From NCBI GenBank assembly GCA_041395945.1, contig JAWKZN010000001.1, positions 2,542,001 through 2,606,000 of the forward strand: a stretch of DNA of 64,000 nt, read 5' to 3'. A program made the translations under genes and the position numbers. This document shows positions 15,679 through 24,372 of the stretch, one piece after another. This DNA is from Pseudomonadales bacterium. GTDB lineage: Bacteria > Pseudomonadota > Gammaproteobacteria > Pseudomonadales > Azotimanducaceae. The notes beneath the pieces are model-generated. The model made no database searches. It had not been told where the DNA came from and saw only the letters and a program-made list of their open reading frames with translations. Positions within the stretch are counted from its first letter, which is position 1. Every line of letters begins with the position of its first letter.

Positions 15679-16344
15679 TCAGGCAGCCGCAGCCGCTGCC
15701 AGAATGTTTTCGAACTCGCCCTTCACCACCGGCCGCGCCTGAATTCGACCAAACCAGTCCAGCAGCCTGGGATAGCCATCGAAGCCGGCACCCAGAGTCT
15801 GTCCGAAGGCCAGGCAGACGTACGTCGCAATGTCCGCGACTGAGTAGGATCCACACAGACAATCGGCCTTTTCCAGCACCCCGTCGAGTTCGCGATGGAA
15901 CTCACCAAACCGGGTCATGGCCTGGGTGACCGCGTCGAGATCCCGCTGCGAACCATCCGGCCCGACGCCATCCGGTTTCAGAAACAGCTCCCGGATCAGA
16001 ACCGTCAGCTGATTCGCCATCACACCATCTGCCCGGTCCTCCCACATCCGGCAGCGCGCCCGGTCGGCCGGAGACTCGGGCATAAGGGGAAGTGCTGGAT
16101 ACGCATCTTCGAGGTATTCGCAGATCACCGTGGAGTCGAATATCGCCAATTCTCCGTCGACCAGCGTCGGAACTTCTCCGCGCGGGCTGGCCCGGAGGAA
16201 ATCTTCGGGTTTCGGGCCCCACAAAGTCGCCCGGCTCCAGGGAATCTCCCGGATCTCCACTTGCATACCCTTCTCGGCCAGCACGATTCGTACTTTCGCC
16301 GAGAAGGGGCTCAGCACACCGGACCACAGCAGTAGCGTAGACAT
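15679..16344 (-). CDS. Glutathione S-transferase
   Basis: This 221-aa cytosolic GST has an N-terminal thioredoxin-like domain with SPFSAKVRIVLAEKG (active-site Ser region), GEVPTLVDG containing the cis-Pro and IFDSTVICEYLEDA. An all-helical C-terminal domain with SVADIATYV follows. ATG 16344 is chosen because GAGGAG lies 5-10 bp upstream and it matches the family start; the reading frame extends further but the extra part is not GST-like. It probably conjugates glutathione to electrophiles or acts in an aromatic pathway. It is convergent with the CoA-transferase and divergent from the histidine kinase, with a repeated palindromic stretch between. Confidence 0.92.
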   Translation of the reverse strand: MSTLLLWSGVLSPFSAKVRIVLAEKGMQVEIREIPWSRATLWGPKPEDFLRASPRGEVPTLVDGELAIFDSTVICEYLEDAYPALPLMPESPADRARCRMWEDRADGVMANQLTVLIRELFLKPDGVGPDGSQRDLDAVTQAMTRFGEFHRELDGVLEKADCLCGSYSVADIATYVCLAFGQTLGAGFDGYPRLLDWFGRIQARPVVKGEFENILAAAAAA

Positions 16345-16403
16345 CTGTCGCTCCTCTGACGATTGAGCCCGCGAGTGTAGGAGTCTCCCCCGGGCCATCC
16401 AAT

Positions 16404-16445
16404 TACCCGGGAGGTAGCCGCGGCTACCCGGGAGGCAGCCGCAGC
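16404..16445. repeat. Two 21-bp tandem repeats containing a 16-bp palindrome
   Basis: The unit TACCCGGGAGGTAGCCGCGGC (19 of 21 bases shared between copies 16404-16424 and 16425-16445) is tandem. Across the junction, 16413-16428 forms the perfect palindrome GGTAGCCGCGGCTACC. It lies in the divergent intergenic region between the GST and histidine-kinase genes, so it is a candidate operator. Confidence 0.6.
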
Positions 16446-16471
16446 GGTTCCCGGATCCTTGTCTACACTCA

Positions 16472-19270
16472 ATGGCAGGGTTACAGGTTCGAAATCGTGT
16501 GAATTTCTTAAGACATTTCAATGCATTAGACACCGCCAGCCGATACAGCGCGGCATCCTTGATCGGGGCCGGGCTGCTGTGCCTGCTCGCCGGGCTGAAG
16601 AACTACGCTGAGCTCGAATCGGAATTCACCTTCATCGCCCGCGCGCTGGCCATCCTGGTCATGCTGACCGTGGGACTGCTGCTGCGCTGGGTACAAGTGT
16701 GCCGGCAGAACCCCGGCTTCTGGTTCGGCCTGACCTGGCTCGCCCTGCTGCTGCTTCAGGCTGCCGCGATCCTGTACTACAACCTGACGATGGAAACCGT
16801 CATCACCACCCTTCTCGCTTCGGTAGTGGTGAGTATGGTTCTGAGCGAGCGCGAGCCACTCGGCGCGCATCTGCTGGGCTGGTTCACAGGCGTGAGCACC
16901 GCAGCGTTTCTGTGCGAGACACCCCAGATCAATGTGGCCTATTTCATCTTCACGGTCGGTACCGCCAACTTTTTCCTGTACCTGGTCGTCGGCGCATCAC
17001 TGGCCGCGAAAGAGGCGCAAAGCTATACCGCGAAACTGATGACCGGGGTCTTCGATCAGTCTATGGACGCCCTGATCTACGCGAGATTTCGAACCGGTGA
17101 AGCCCTCGGGGTAAACGCTCGAGCCAGGGAGCTGTGTGAAAGCGACGACCCGGCAGAAATCACGCGGCTCACCGAAGCAGCCTTTCTCAGCGCACGGGCA
17201 CCTGCAGGAAAAGACGAAATTCTGAAACGCGCCCGCAGCGACGCTTCCTGGGGCGGGACACTGCAGATGACGAGCGCAAAAGGCCGGACCTTCTGGGCAG
17301 ATCTGTCGATTCGCCGGGTACAGGTAAACGAAGACGACGTGCTGCTGGTGCGTTTCACCGATGTCAGTCAGCGCATCCAGGATGAGGCAAATCTCAGGCG
17401 CAAGGATCGTCTGCTGGGGAAGGCGCAGTCCATGGCACGTGTGGCTGGCTGGGAGTTCGACCTGGCGTCCGACAGCCTGTTCTGGACGGAAGCGATGTAC
17501 GAACTGCTTGCTCTCGAGCCGGGATCCGTCCCGCCGCGCAACACGCCCGAACTCTTCGTGCACGAAGCGGAGTTCAGGCAGATGCGCAAGGCCATGATTC
17601 ACTGTGTGAAAGGCGGTGGCGGCTTCGACCTGCAGGCGGAACTGATGATTCGCAACAAGCGCCAGTGGATGCGCTACATCGCCGAGCCGGTTTATGAGAA
17701 CGGCAGGCAGGTCAAAGTTGTCGGCGTTGTTTCGGACATCACCGAAAGAGTCGAACGCGAGGCGCAGCTGAAAGAAGCAAAAGAATCCGCTGAGGCGGCT
17801 GCCAGCGCACGAAGTCGTTTTCTTGCCAATATGAGTCATGAAATCCGCACACCCATGAATGGAGTGATCGGCATGACCTCTCTGCTGCTCGAATCCGATC
17901 TGAGTACAGAACAGCGAGCTCAGCTCGAAACGATCCGCACGAGTGGCGAAGGGTTGCTGAGCATTCTCAACGAAATTCTCGATTTCTCGAAGATCGATGC
18001 CGGTCATATCGTGCTCGAGCCCCAGTCTTTCGATCTCGATGGATGCATCGGCGATGCCCTGGATGTCGTGGCGCTGTCGGCAGCATCCAAGAACATCGTG
18101 CTGTCAATGTCAGTGCGCCACCCGCTGCCCGATGAGCCGACTCAGTATCTGGGCGATGTGAGCCGCCTGCGTCAGATACTCGTGAACCTCATCTCCAACG
18201 CCGTGAAATTCACCGATCGGGGTGAAGTATCCGTGTCTGCCAGGGTCACTCCGCTGGTACAGGATCTGGTGGAAATCGCCGTCACGGTAAAAGACACGGG
18301 CATCGGCATTCCTGCGGAGAAGCTCAAAAATCTCTTCGATCCCTTCACCCAGGCGGATGCATCGACCACCCGCAAATACGGCGGTACCGGTCTTGGTCTT
18401 TCCATCAGCAAGAACCTGGTTGAACTCATGAGCGGCACCATCAGCGTCTACAGTGAATTCGGTGCAGGATCAGAATTCCGCGTTACCGTAATCCTCTCCG
18501 CGATACCGGCAACAGCAAAGAAAAACCCGGATATCAGCGGTGCACGGATTCAGATCGTCGAACCCTTCCTCCTCTCCCGGCAGCAACTCGAACTGACCCT
18601 GAAGCAGGCGGGCGCACAGGTAGTCATCGACGATCCGCAGATCGTGATCGCGGATGCACAGTCGTACACGCCAACCGATGTACCCGCGATCCACCTCGTC
18701 AATCCGGGGTCCGGGAAACGCCAGGGCAGCCGCAGTCTGCGACGGCCTGTGCGGCCCGCTACCCTCATCCGGAGTATCTCTTCTGCACTGACACCACAAA
18801 CCCAGGGCGCCTTCGACGAAGACCGTCCCCTCAGGGAAGATGACTCGCCCTATGCGGGTATAAGCGTGCTGATCGCTGAGGACAATGCGGTGAATCAGAA
18901 GGTGGCCGCGCAGATGCTGCTGCGCCTCGGTGTCCGCGCAGACATAGCTGCCAACGGCCTTGAAGCCGTGCACATGCTGTCCCGGCGGAACTACGAACTG
19001 ATCCTGATGGATGTCCAGATGCCCGAACTGGATGGCCTGGAAGCGACACGCTGTATCCGGGTGACCGACACGATCAGACAGCCTCACATCATCGCGATGA
19101 CGGCAAACGCGCTGTCAGACGACCGGCAGGCATGCCTGGACGCGGGGATGAACGACTTCATCGCCAAACCCGTGCGCCTGGAGGATCTGCGCCAGGCACT
19201 GCTGCGGGCTGCGACCGCAATCGAAAATCAGGAGGAAACGAAAGTGATCCCTGCCACCTCCTCACGATAG
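16472..19270 (+). CDS. Membrane hybrid sensor histidine kinase
   Basis: This 932-aa kinase has an N-terminal region of about six membrane helices (residues about 20-190), then two PAS/PAC modules (about 190-430). A HisKA box with phosphoacceptor H456 (MSHEIRTPMNG) is followed by an HATPase_c domain (NLISNAVKFTD, DTGIGIP, GGTGLGLSIS). A degenerate, receiver-like stretch (about 690-770) lacks an evident phospho-Asp, and a full receiver domain follows with D847 (LMDVQMPELDG). The architecture resembles BarA-type phosphorelay kinases but lacks a C-terminal HPt domain. ATG 16472 has no ribosome-binding site and a TACACT box ends 2 bp before it; GTG 16499 is an alternative start. The 3' end overlaps the convergent TPR lipoprotein gene by 43 bp. 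No cognate response regulator is adjacent. Confidence 0.93.
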   Translation: MAGLQVRNRVNFLRHFNALDTASRYSAASLIGAGLLCLLAGLKNYAELESEFTFIARALAILVMLTVGLLLRWVQVCRQNPGFWFGLTWLALLLLQAAAILYYNLTMETVITTLLASVVVSMVLSEREPLGAHLLGWFTGVSTAAFLCETPQINVAYFIFTVGTANFFLYLVVGASLAAKEAQSYTAKLMTGVFDQSMDALIYARFRTGEALGVNARARELCESDDPAEITRLTEAAFLSARAPAGKDEILKRARSDASWGGTLQMTSAKGRTFWADLSIRRVQVNEDDVLLVRFTDVSQRIQDEANLRRKDRLLGKAQSMARVAGWEFDLASDSLFWTEAMYELLALEPGSVPPRNTPELFVHEAEFRQMRKAMIHCVKGGGGFDLQAELMIRNKRQWMRYIAEPVYENGRQVKVVGVVSDITERVEREAQLKEAKESAEAAASARSRFLANMSHEIRTPMNGVIGMTSLLLESDLSTEQRAQLETIRTSGEGLLSILNEILDFSKIDAGHIVLEPQSFDLDGCIGDALDVVALSAASKNIVLSMSVRHPLPDEPTQYLGDVSRLRQILVNLISNAVKFTDRGEVSVSARVTPLVQDLVEIAVTVKDTGIGIPAEKLKNLFDPFTQADASTTRKYGGTGLGLSISKNLVELMSGTISVYSEFGAGSEFRVTVILSAIPATAKKNPDISGARIQIVEPFLLSRQQLELTLKQAGAQVVIDDPQIVIADAQSYTPTDVPAIHLVNPGSGKRQGSRSLRRPVRPATLIRSISSALTPQTQGAFDEDRPLREDDSPYAGISVLIAEDNAVNQKVAAQMLLRLGVRADIAANGLEAVHMLSRRNYELILMDVQMPELDGLEATRCIRVTDTIRQPHIIAMTANALSDDRQACLDAGMNDFIAKPVRLEDLRQALLRAATAIENQEETKVIPATSSR

Positions 19271-20451
19271 CGTTTTTTCAGATCCCGATAGTTGCCATGT
19301 CGGGAAGCACGCTTGAAGCTCTCTCTGGCCGCTTCCACATCTCCCAGCTTCTGTTCGGTGAGTCCCTTCATGAAATAAAAGCGTCCGTTGCGCTTTTTCA
19401 GATCAATCGCTGTGTTGATGGCGTTAAGTGCTTCGACGTAACGCTCCTGCTCAAATTCGGTCTGAGCGATGGCGAAATGGTAGTAGGCGTTGCTGTCCCG
19501 ATAGCGCCTGACCTGGTTGATATAGTAATCCGCGCGTTCGCTGTCGCCCAGCACCTGATAGGCGCGGCCTAGCCCGGACATCGCCCCTCGATTGTGGCGA
19601 TCCAGCTGCAGCACCCGCTCATACGCTCGAATGGCCTCGTCGTAGTGTTCGAGCTTGGCGTAGAAGGCGCCGAGATTCAGCCAGAAATCCATGTTGTCCG
19701 GCACCAGCTCGATGGCACGACGCAGGTATGCGAAGGCCTGACGATTCTCTCCCTGCCGGAACAGATTCACAGATCGATTGGCATAAAACAGCGCGCTGGC
19801 GTATGAGTCATCAATCACCCGTGCCGGGTCATCCACATCAGGGTGGACTTCATTGAAGTCCACCGTGAAATCTTCTCCGTAAGCCTTATCGAACCGCACG
19901 CCTTTCAGCAGCACATTGACGTGTGTGTAGCGGATCAGATAGCCGTCGTCCGCGTCCCAGCTCGGGGGTACATCGACAACCTGATAGCGGGCATCGAGGC
20001 CTGAGGCTCTCGCCAGGGCGATGAACATGTTCGTATAGGAAAGACAGTTCCCCGCCTTCTGCTCAAAGGTTTCCGCTGCGGTGTTGGTTCTGTTCGGCTG
20101 ATAGCTCGCGTTGAAATAGCCATCCCGCAACAGTCCCTGCATGATGCGTTTGAAGCGGGCCGACGTGTAACGCCCACCGGCCAGCGTGTCATCCACGTAT
20201 GCCTGCATCTGTGGTGTCACAGCGAGGATGTCTTCCTCAGGCACTTCCTCCGCACGGACCTCTTCACCGAAGACGGCTGCGCCAGTGATGAGATCCTGCG
20301 GAACGCCCTGATGCCGATCCCAATAGGGATTCGACAATGACACGCAGCCGCTCAGCAGCAGCCCGGCGGATACCGTGCCAATCATGCGCAAGGGAACAGA
20401 ATCCAGTGCGGGCCGGATCGATGCGCTCGTGGGGACGATGTTCTGCTCCAT
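19228..20451 (-). CDS. Transglutaminase-like TPR lipoprotein
   Basis: This encodes 407 aa starting at ATG 20451 behind GGAGG. A lipobox LLLSGC places the lipidated Cys at residue 36. The middle part is a transglutaminase/cysteine-peptidase-like domain with candidate Cys in AGNCLSYTNMFIALAR, followed by a His/Asp-bearing region (YTHVNVL, VDFNE). At least four TPR units follow (AFAYLRRAIELVPDN, EAIRAYERVLQLD, EALNAINTAIDLK, AARESFKRA). It is probably anchored in the outer membrane facing the periplasm. It is divergent from a BTLCP-type peptidase gene. The two peptidase-like proteins and the downstream genes form an exported-protein cluster of unknown role. Confidence 0.88.
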   Translation of the reverse strand: MEQNIVPTSASIRPALDSVPLRMIGTVSAGLLLSGCVSLSNPYWDRHQGVPQDLITGAAVFGEEVRAEEVPEEDILAVTPQMQAYVDDTLAGGRYTSARFKRIMQGLLRDGYFNASYQPNRTNTAAETFEQKAGNCLSYTNMFIALARASGLDARYQVVDVPPSWDADDGYLIRYTHVNVLLKGVRFDKAYGEDFTVDFNEVHPDVDDPARVIDDSYASALFYANRSVNLFRQGENRQAFAYLRRAIELVPDNMDFWLNLGAFYAKLEHYDEAIRAYERVLQLDRHNRGAMSGLGRAYQVLGDSERADYYINQVRRYRDSNAYYHFAIAQTEFEQERYVEALNAINTAIDLKKRNGRFYFMKGLTEQKLGDVEAARESFKRASRHGNYRDLKKRYREEVAGITFVSS

Positions 20452-20646
20452 GTATTCCTCCAGCACCCCTACGACCGGGTGTCACCAGGGGCGATGCGAG
20501 CACCACCGATACTAGCCCTGCCCGCTTTTTCGGACAACACGAGTCGGTCAAAGTGCGAATCGAGGCATTGTCGGACAATGTGTCCCCTGGGCCCGCTACC
20601 CGGGCCGGGATTGCGCAGGCTGCTGTCCTGGAGCAGGATAACGCCC

Positions 20647-21444
20647 ATGGAGGGGAATCGTCGTCAGCCAATCGCGCTGTACGCGTGGTTTCTGTGTGGA
20701 CTGCTGGGCTATTGTGCTCCAGCAGCAGCCGCCCCGTACCTGTTTGACGACTCCGGCTACCTGGGCGAGGCGGCTCTCATGCCGGGCTGGCAGCAGACCC
20801 TCGCCCGTCAGGCAGAACAATCCCGCCAGCTCACCGCCTGTATCGATGACGAAACAACCTGCTCCGCAGATCAGAATCGCCTCAAGCCGCTCGCGCACCT
20901 GATCAGAAAAGCACATAGCCTGAGCGAACAGCGGCAGATTTCCGTTGTGAATCACTATGTGAACCGCAAGCGCTACCGCAGGGACCGTGTTCGCACAGTG
21001 GCCGTCCATCCAGACTCAGAGCCGCTGAAGTATCGCAGCCGCTGGTCAACGGCGGCTGAATTCATCGAGCGCGGCGGGGATTGCGAGGACTATGCCAGCA
21101 CCAAATATTTTCTCCTGCGCACACTCGGCCTGCCTGCAGCAAGGATGCGGGTGGTCATCGCTTTCGATCGGGCTGCCCGACGACATCACGCGGTTCTCGC
21201 AGTGGAACTGGCGTCCGGCAACATCTGGCTGCTGGACACGGACAACATCATCCGCAATCAGAACCGCCACGACTACCAGTTCGTGTATTCGCTCAACGAA
21301 GTCTCTATCTGGGATCACGAATCCACCGGCTCCGGTGATCTGATTGCCAGACCTCGCGCGGATGAACGCGCACCACCTGCCACCGACTATCCACCACTGA
21401 CTTTCCACCACTGGTTTTCCACCACTGACAAGGAGCAATCCTGA
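20647..21444 (+). CDS. BTLCP-family (LapG-like) periplasmic cysteine peptidase
   Basis: This encodes 265 aa with a Sec signal peptide (cleavage near APAAAA-P). The mature domain is a bacterial transglutaminase-like cysteine proteinase (DUF920/BTLCP) with Cys146 in RGGDCEDYASTKY, a His in RRHHAVLAV and an Asp in WLLDTDN, the same order of catalytic residues as LapG. LapG cleaves the N-terminus of large adhesins under c-di-GMP control, but no LapD or giant adhesin gene is adjacent here, so that role is not established. ATG 20647 has GGAGCAGGA upstream. The stop overlaps the next ORF start (ATGA-type overlap). Confidence 0.9.
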   Translation: MEGNRRQPIALYAWFLCGLLGYCAPAAAAPYLFDDSGYLGEAALMPGWQQTLARQAEQSRQLTACIDDETTCSADQNRLKPLAHLIRKAHSLSEQRQISVVNHYVNRKRYRRDRVRTVAVHPDSEPLKYRSRWSTAAEFIERGGDCEDYASTKYFLLRTLGLPAARMRVVIAFDRAARRHHAVLAVELASGNIWLLDTDNIIRNQNRHDYQFVYSLNEVSIWDHESTGSGDLIARPRADERAPPATDYPPLTFHHWFSTTDKEQS

Positions 21445-21674
21445 TGAAAATGCTTACCCTGTGTCTTCTCCTGCTCTCCTCCTACGCGGCCGCAGACGCG
21501 GATGATGCGGTCGTCCGATCGTCCGCCCTCGCAGTGAAAGACAGAATTCAGACTCTGGAACTGATCAACGTCACTGCCCAGCGGCCGGTCTCCGACGCAG
21601 CTGAACCTCTCGATGCGGAGCTCGCGGCACTGCTGGCAGAAGTCGAAGCTCTGGAAACGGAAGAGGCAGAGTAA
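21444..21674 (+). CDS. Small exported acidic protein
   Basis: This encodes 76 aa with a short signal peptide (MKMLTLCLLLLSSYAAA) and an acidic, helix-prone mature part ending ALLAEVEALETEEAE. It starts inside the stop codon of the BTLCP peptidase gene, so the two are translationally coupled. It could be a substrate, inhibitor or small partner of that peptidase; this is inference from coupling. It has no family signature. Confidence 0.75.
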   Translation: MKMLTLCLLLLSSYAAADADDAVVRSSALAVKDRIQTLELINVTAQRPVSDAAEPLDAELAALLAEVEALETEEAE

Positions 21675-21720
21675 TCGGGTTCTGCGTCCGGAGAGCGCCG
21701 GTCCGGGATCGGTCCGGTGC

Positions 21721-22263
21721 TCAGCCGCCGGACGCGTCAGAGTCGGAGTGTGACCTGCAGCGCCCGTACTCGACATAGATCGAGTCGCCACCGTGCGCAT
21801 CTCTGGCACCGGTGAAGGTCCAGCCACCAACCGAAGCGCGTGTGAAACGCAATGTTGCCATGTTGAGCAGCAGCAATTCCGAGGGGGGCAGATTCACACA
21901 GCTCACACCCTGGGAGCCGTCCGCGCCACGAACCTGCCGGCACTCGAGCTCGGTTTCAGGCGCATCCATGCCTGCGTCAGACCCGCCCCCCAGCATTCGC
22001 AGCGTGACATACAGATCCGCAGGCAGTTCCCGATCCTTCGATTGTGCCGGGTCCACCAGATTGCGTTTGAACACGAGATTCTCCTCGAGCTCGAAGGCTC
22101 TCGGATGAAAAAGCGCCGGCTCGTAGAGTTCCTCGTTCTCCGGGTAGTCGTGAAAACCACCCGTCTGCTCTGCGATGCAGTTCAACAGCGGAAGCGAAAG
22201 CTCTGCAGTCTGGGCGGTCGTGCCCAAACCCAGCAGTGTCAGCCACCAGCAGATTCTGGACAC
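21721..22263 (-). CDS. Exported protein of unknown function
   Basis: This encodes 180 aa starting at GTG 22263, chosen because GGAGGGAGG lies 5 bp upstream and it begins a clean signal peptide (RICWWLTLLGLGTTAQTA). The mature protein has Cys in LLNCIAEQ, LECRQVR, VSCVNL and GRCRS, suggesting disulfides, and shows beta-strand-like repeats (LRFTRASVGGWTFTGA). A longer frame to 22392 has no support. It is divergent from the metallopeptidase gene, and convergent with the BTLCP operon. No domain is recognised. Confidence 0.75.
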   Translation of the reverse strand: MSRICWWLTLLGLGTTAQTAELSLPLLNCIAEQTGGFHDYPENEELYEPALFHPRAFELEENLVFKRNLVDPAQSKDRELPADLYVTLRMLGGGSDAGMDAPETELECRQVRGADGSQGVSCVNLPPSELLLLNMATLRFTRASVGGWTFTGARDAHGGDSIYVEYGRCRSHSDSDASGG

Positions 22264-22281
22264 GATGTCCTCCCTCCTGCC

Positions 22282-23811
22282 CTGATCCGTCGCCCGAGTG
22301 TAGAAGGTCGCGCCCGGCCGGGTCGAGTCATCCTGTTTCTTGCATCCCTGGCCCTGCAGGCGGGCACGGCCACTGGCGCCCTTGCTGCGCAACGACCCTG
22401 GTGCGAAACAAGGACCGACGCTTTCACCGTCATCACCGACCTCAGGCAGACCGACCTCGACGAGCTGCTGCTGCGTCTTGAAAGACTGGACGCAGTAGCG
22501 CAGCCGCTGCTGCCCGGTACAGCCGTTTTAAGGCCGGCGCCACTGAAACTGATCGTCTTTTCCAGCCGCAACGACTTAAGACGCCATCTGGGCACAGGAC
22601 GCTTTGCCGGTGTCATGCAGCCATCGCTGAAAACCCATCGACTGCTCATCGGTCCCGACCAGCGCAGCACCCTGGAAACCGCACAACACGAATACGCACA
22701 CTATCTGCTGCGCAGCCGTCTGGACATCAGCCTGCCGACCTGGTACGACGAGGGACTCGCGAGTCTGCTGGGTGCCGTGACCTACGAGGCGGGGGCTGCG
22801 GTCGTCGGCGAACTGCCGAGAAAGCGCATGGAGGAGCTCTTCTACCGGGATCCGAGGCGCAGAATCCGGCCGCTCACACTCCAGGAAACGCTTGCCGCGG
22901 TTCAGATCTCAGACTGGGCCGGGGACCGGATGCGCAGTTTCTACCACTGGTCGTGGCTGCTCACCCACTACCTGTATTTCCCGCCTGAAGCACTCGCTGT
23001 CGACACACGCGGGGTACTCACGGCATACCTCAGCGACAGGAACGGGCGCCTGACGGAATATCTCGATACTTCTGTGCGCGATCTCCAGCGTGCACTGGAA
23101 GTTCACCTGCGGAAATTCGATACACCCCGTCGGGTGGAACTTCCGGCCGATTCCCGGCAGTCCGCCCGCTCGATCCGATGTCTGTCCGATCAGGAACGGG
23201 ACTTCGAGCTCGCGCTCGCTACGCTCGCGCACAATCCCGCCCACGCACTGAAGCTCCTCGAACCCCAGCTTGCCGAACGCGCGGAGGATCCTGAACTGCT
23301 GGTGGCCCAATCCCGCGCCCACGCTGCTCTGGGAGAGTCTGCAATCGCGCTCGCCCTCGCAGAGAGCGCTTACAGCAGGGAACCGCTGAGCGCATCGTCT
23401 GGAGACCGGAACCTCAACGCCATGGTCAATTTTGCAGATCGGCTGGTGGACGACTGTCTGCAGAAAGTCACCGAGACCTGTCGCGCCGCCTGGCGCCGTG
23501 CCGCATCGCTGTATCGGGACAGCCTTCGCGAAGACCCGGACCGAATCGATGCGGTATTCGGACTGGGTCTTTCCTACCTGCATTCCGGCCGACCAGGCGA
23601 TGCGGTGAATTACCTGCAGGTCGCCTATCAGCGCGTGCCCTGGGCTTCGGTGGTGAACTTCTACCTCGGCGAAGGGTATCGACTGATTGGAGACACCCGT
23701 GCGCGCACCTACCTGACCAACGCCCGCAACTGGGCACCGGACCTGTACTGGCAGAAACTGGCCGATCTGGCCCTGGAGCGGCTCGGTGCAGCGGAGCCTT
23801 CAGATCGGTGA
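22282..23811 (+). CDS. Exported gluzincin-like metallopeptidase with TPR repeats
   Basis: The protein carries a signal-peptide-like segment (VILFLASLALQAGTATGALAA) and a zinc-peptidase motif HEYAH (HExxH, codons from 22687). A WYDEGLASLL segment follows with the third-ligand Glu expected of gluzincins. The C-terminal half holds tetratricopeptide-like helices (EDPDRIDAVFGLGLSYLHSG and neighbours). The start is unresolved: no ATG, GTG or TTG lies just before the signal peptide, and CTG 22282 is given as a provisional boundary. The upstream part of the open frame is antisense to the 180-aa exported gene. It probably acts in the periplasm, and the substrate is unknown. It overlaps the convergent lipoprotein gene by 12 bp. 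Confidence 0.82.
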   Translation: MIRRPSVEGRARPGRVILFLASLALQAGTATGALAAQRPWCETRTDAFTVITDLRQTDLDELLLRLERLDAVAQPLLPGTAVLRPAPLKLIVFSSRNDLRRHLGTGRFAGVMQPSLKTHRLLIGPDQRSTLETAQHEYAHYLLRSRLDISLPTWYDEGLASLLGAVTYEAGAAVVGELPRKRMEELFYRDPRRRIRPLTLQETLAAVQISDWAGDRMRSFYHWSWLLTHYLYFPPEALAVDTRGVLTAYLSDRNGRLTEYLDTSVRDLQRALEVHLRKFDTPRRVELPADSRQSARSIRCLSDQERDFELALATLAHNPAHALKLLEPQLAERAEDPELLVAQSRAHAALGESAIALALAESAYSREPLSASSGDRNLNAMVNFADRLVDDCLQKVTETCRAAWRRAASLYRDSLREDPDRIDAVFGLGLSYLHSGRPGDAVNYLQVAYQRVPWASVVNFYLGEGYRLIGDTRARTYLTNARNWAPDLYWQKLADLALERLGAAEPSDR

Positions 23812-24372
23812 GCGCCGTGTGAAGACCCGGGTGAAGGATTGACGCCGACCGGCATTGTCCACCTCGATGTCGATGGTAAGTCGCTGGCCGTCCGGGGACA
23901 GACTGTACAGCTCCCTCGAACTGGCATCGTGTGTCCTGGAATACACATGTAACTGCCCTTCACGCCAGCCCGCCTGCACCCGCCAGGGACCACGATCCCG
24001 TTCACCCCAGGAAATATCCCGGTAGGCGCCCTGACCGAAGTCGATACCCATGGAATCCCGGTTCTGCTCGATCTGCATGCGTTCGGCGAACAGTACCGGA
24101 AAGTCCTGGGCGAGAAAGCGGGTTGCCAGGTCTCCCCGGCGTGGCCGCAGGGATTCAGGCGGCGGGCCTGCCGGTGTGGTGCTCGCGGACGCATCAAGCA
24201 CCCAGTCACCACCCAGATCGAAGGACCGGGGTGGAGGTTCCAGCGGTGTGCCCGAACAGGCGGCAAGCGCAAGTATGACCAGCGGCGCACCGAGGATGCG
24301 GATGCACAGGCGCCAGCCACGTGCCGATCGTGTCCGCGGGCGCTGAGCGGATCTGTATTCAGCGTGGATCAC
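23800..24372 (-). CDS. Lipoprotein of unknown function
   Basis: This encodes 190 aa with an Arg-rich start, a hydrophobic core and a lipobox LALAAC. A Pro-rich spacer and a domain with alternating charged and aromatic residues follow (LGGDWVLDAS, RDISWGERDRGPW, SFTRVFTRR), resembling small beta-rich lipoproteins. It starts with GTG 24372, inside the 3' end of the thioesterase gene, suggesting it is the last gene of the operon adh-llm-thioesterase-lipoprotein. No family is recognised. Confidence 0.75.
   Translation of the reverse strand: MIHAEYRSAQRPRTRSARGWRLCIRILGAPLVILALAACSGTPLEPPPRSFDLGGDWVLDASASTTPAGPPPESLRPRRGDLATRFLAQDFPVLFAERMQIEQNRDSMGIDFGQGAYRDISWGERDRGPWRVQAGWREGQLHVYSRTHDASSRELYSLSPDGQRLTIDIEVDNAGRRQSFTRVFTRRSPI

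Noticed and set aside
16997..18007. 336-aa minus-strand frame
   Set aside because: Antisense shadow of the hybrid kinase; no recognisable motifs.
20647..21444. LapG of a LapD/LapG adhesin-release system
   Set aside because: The fold and catalytic residues fit, but neither lapD nor a giant adhesin gene is adjacent, so the specific role is not claimed.
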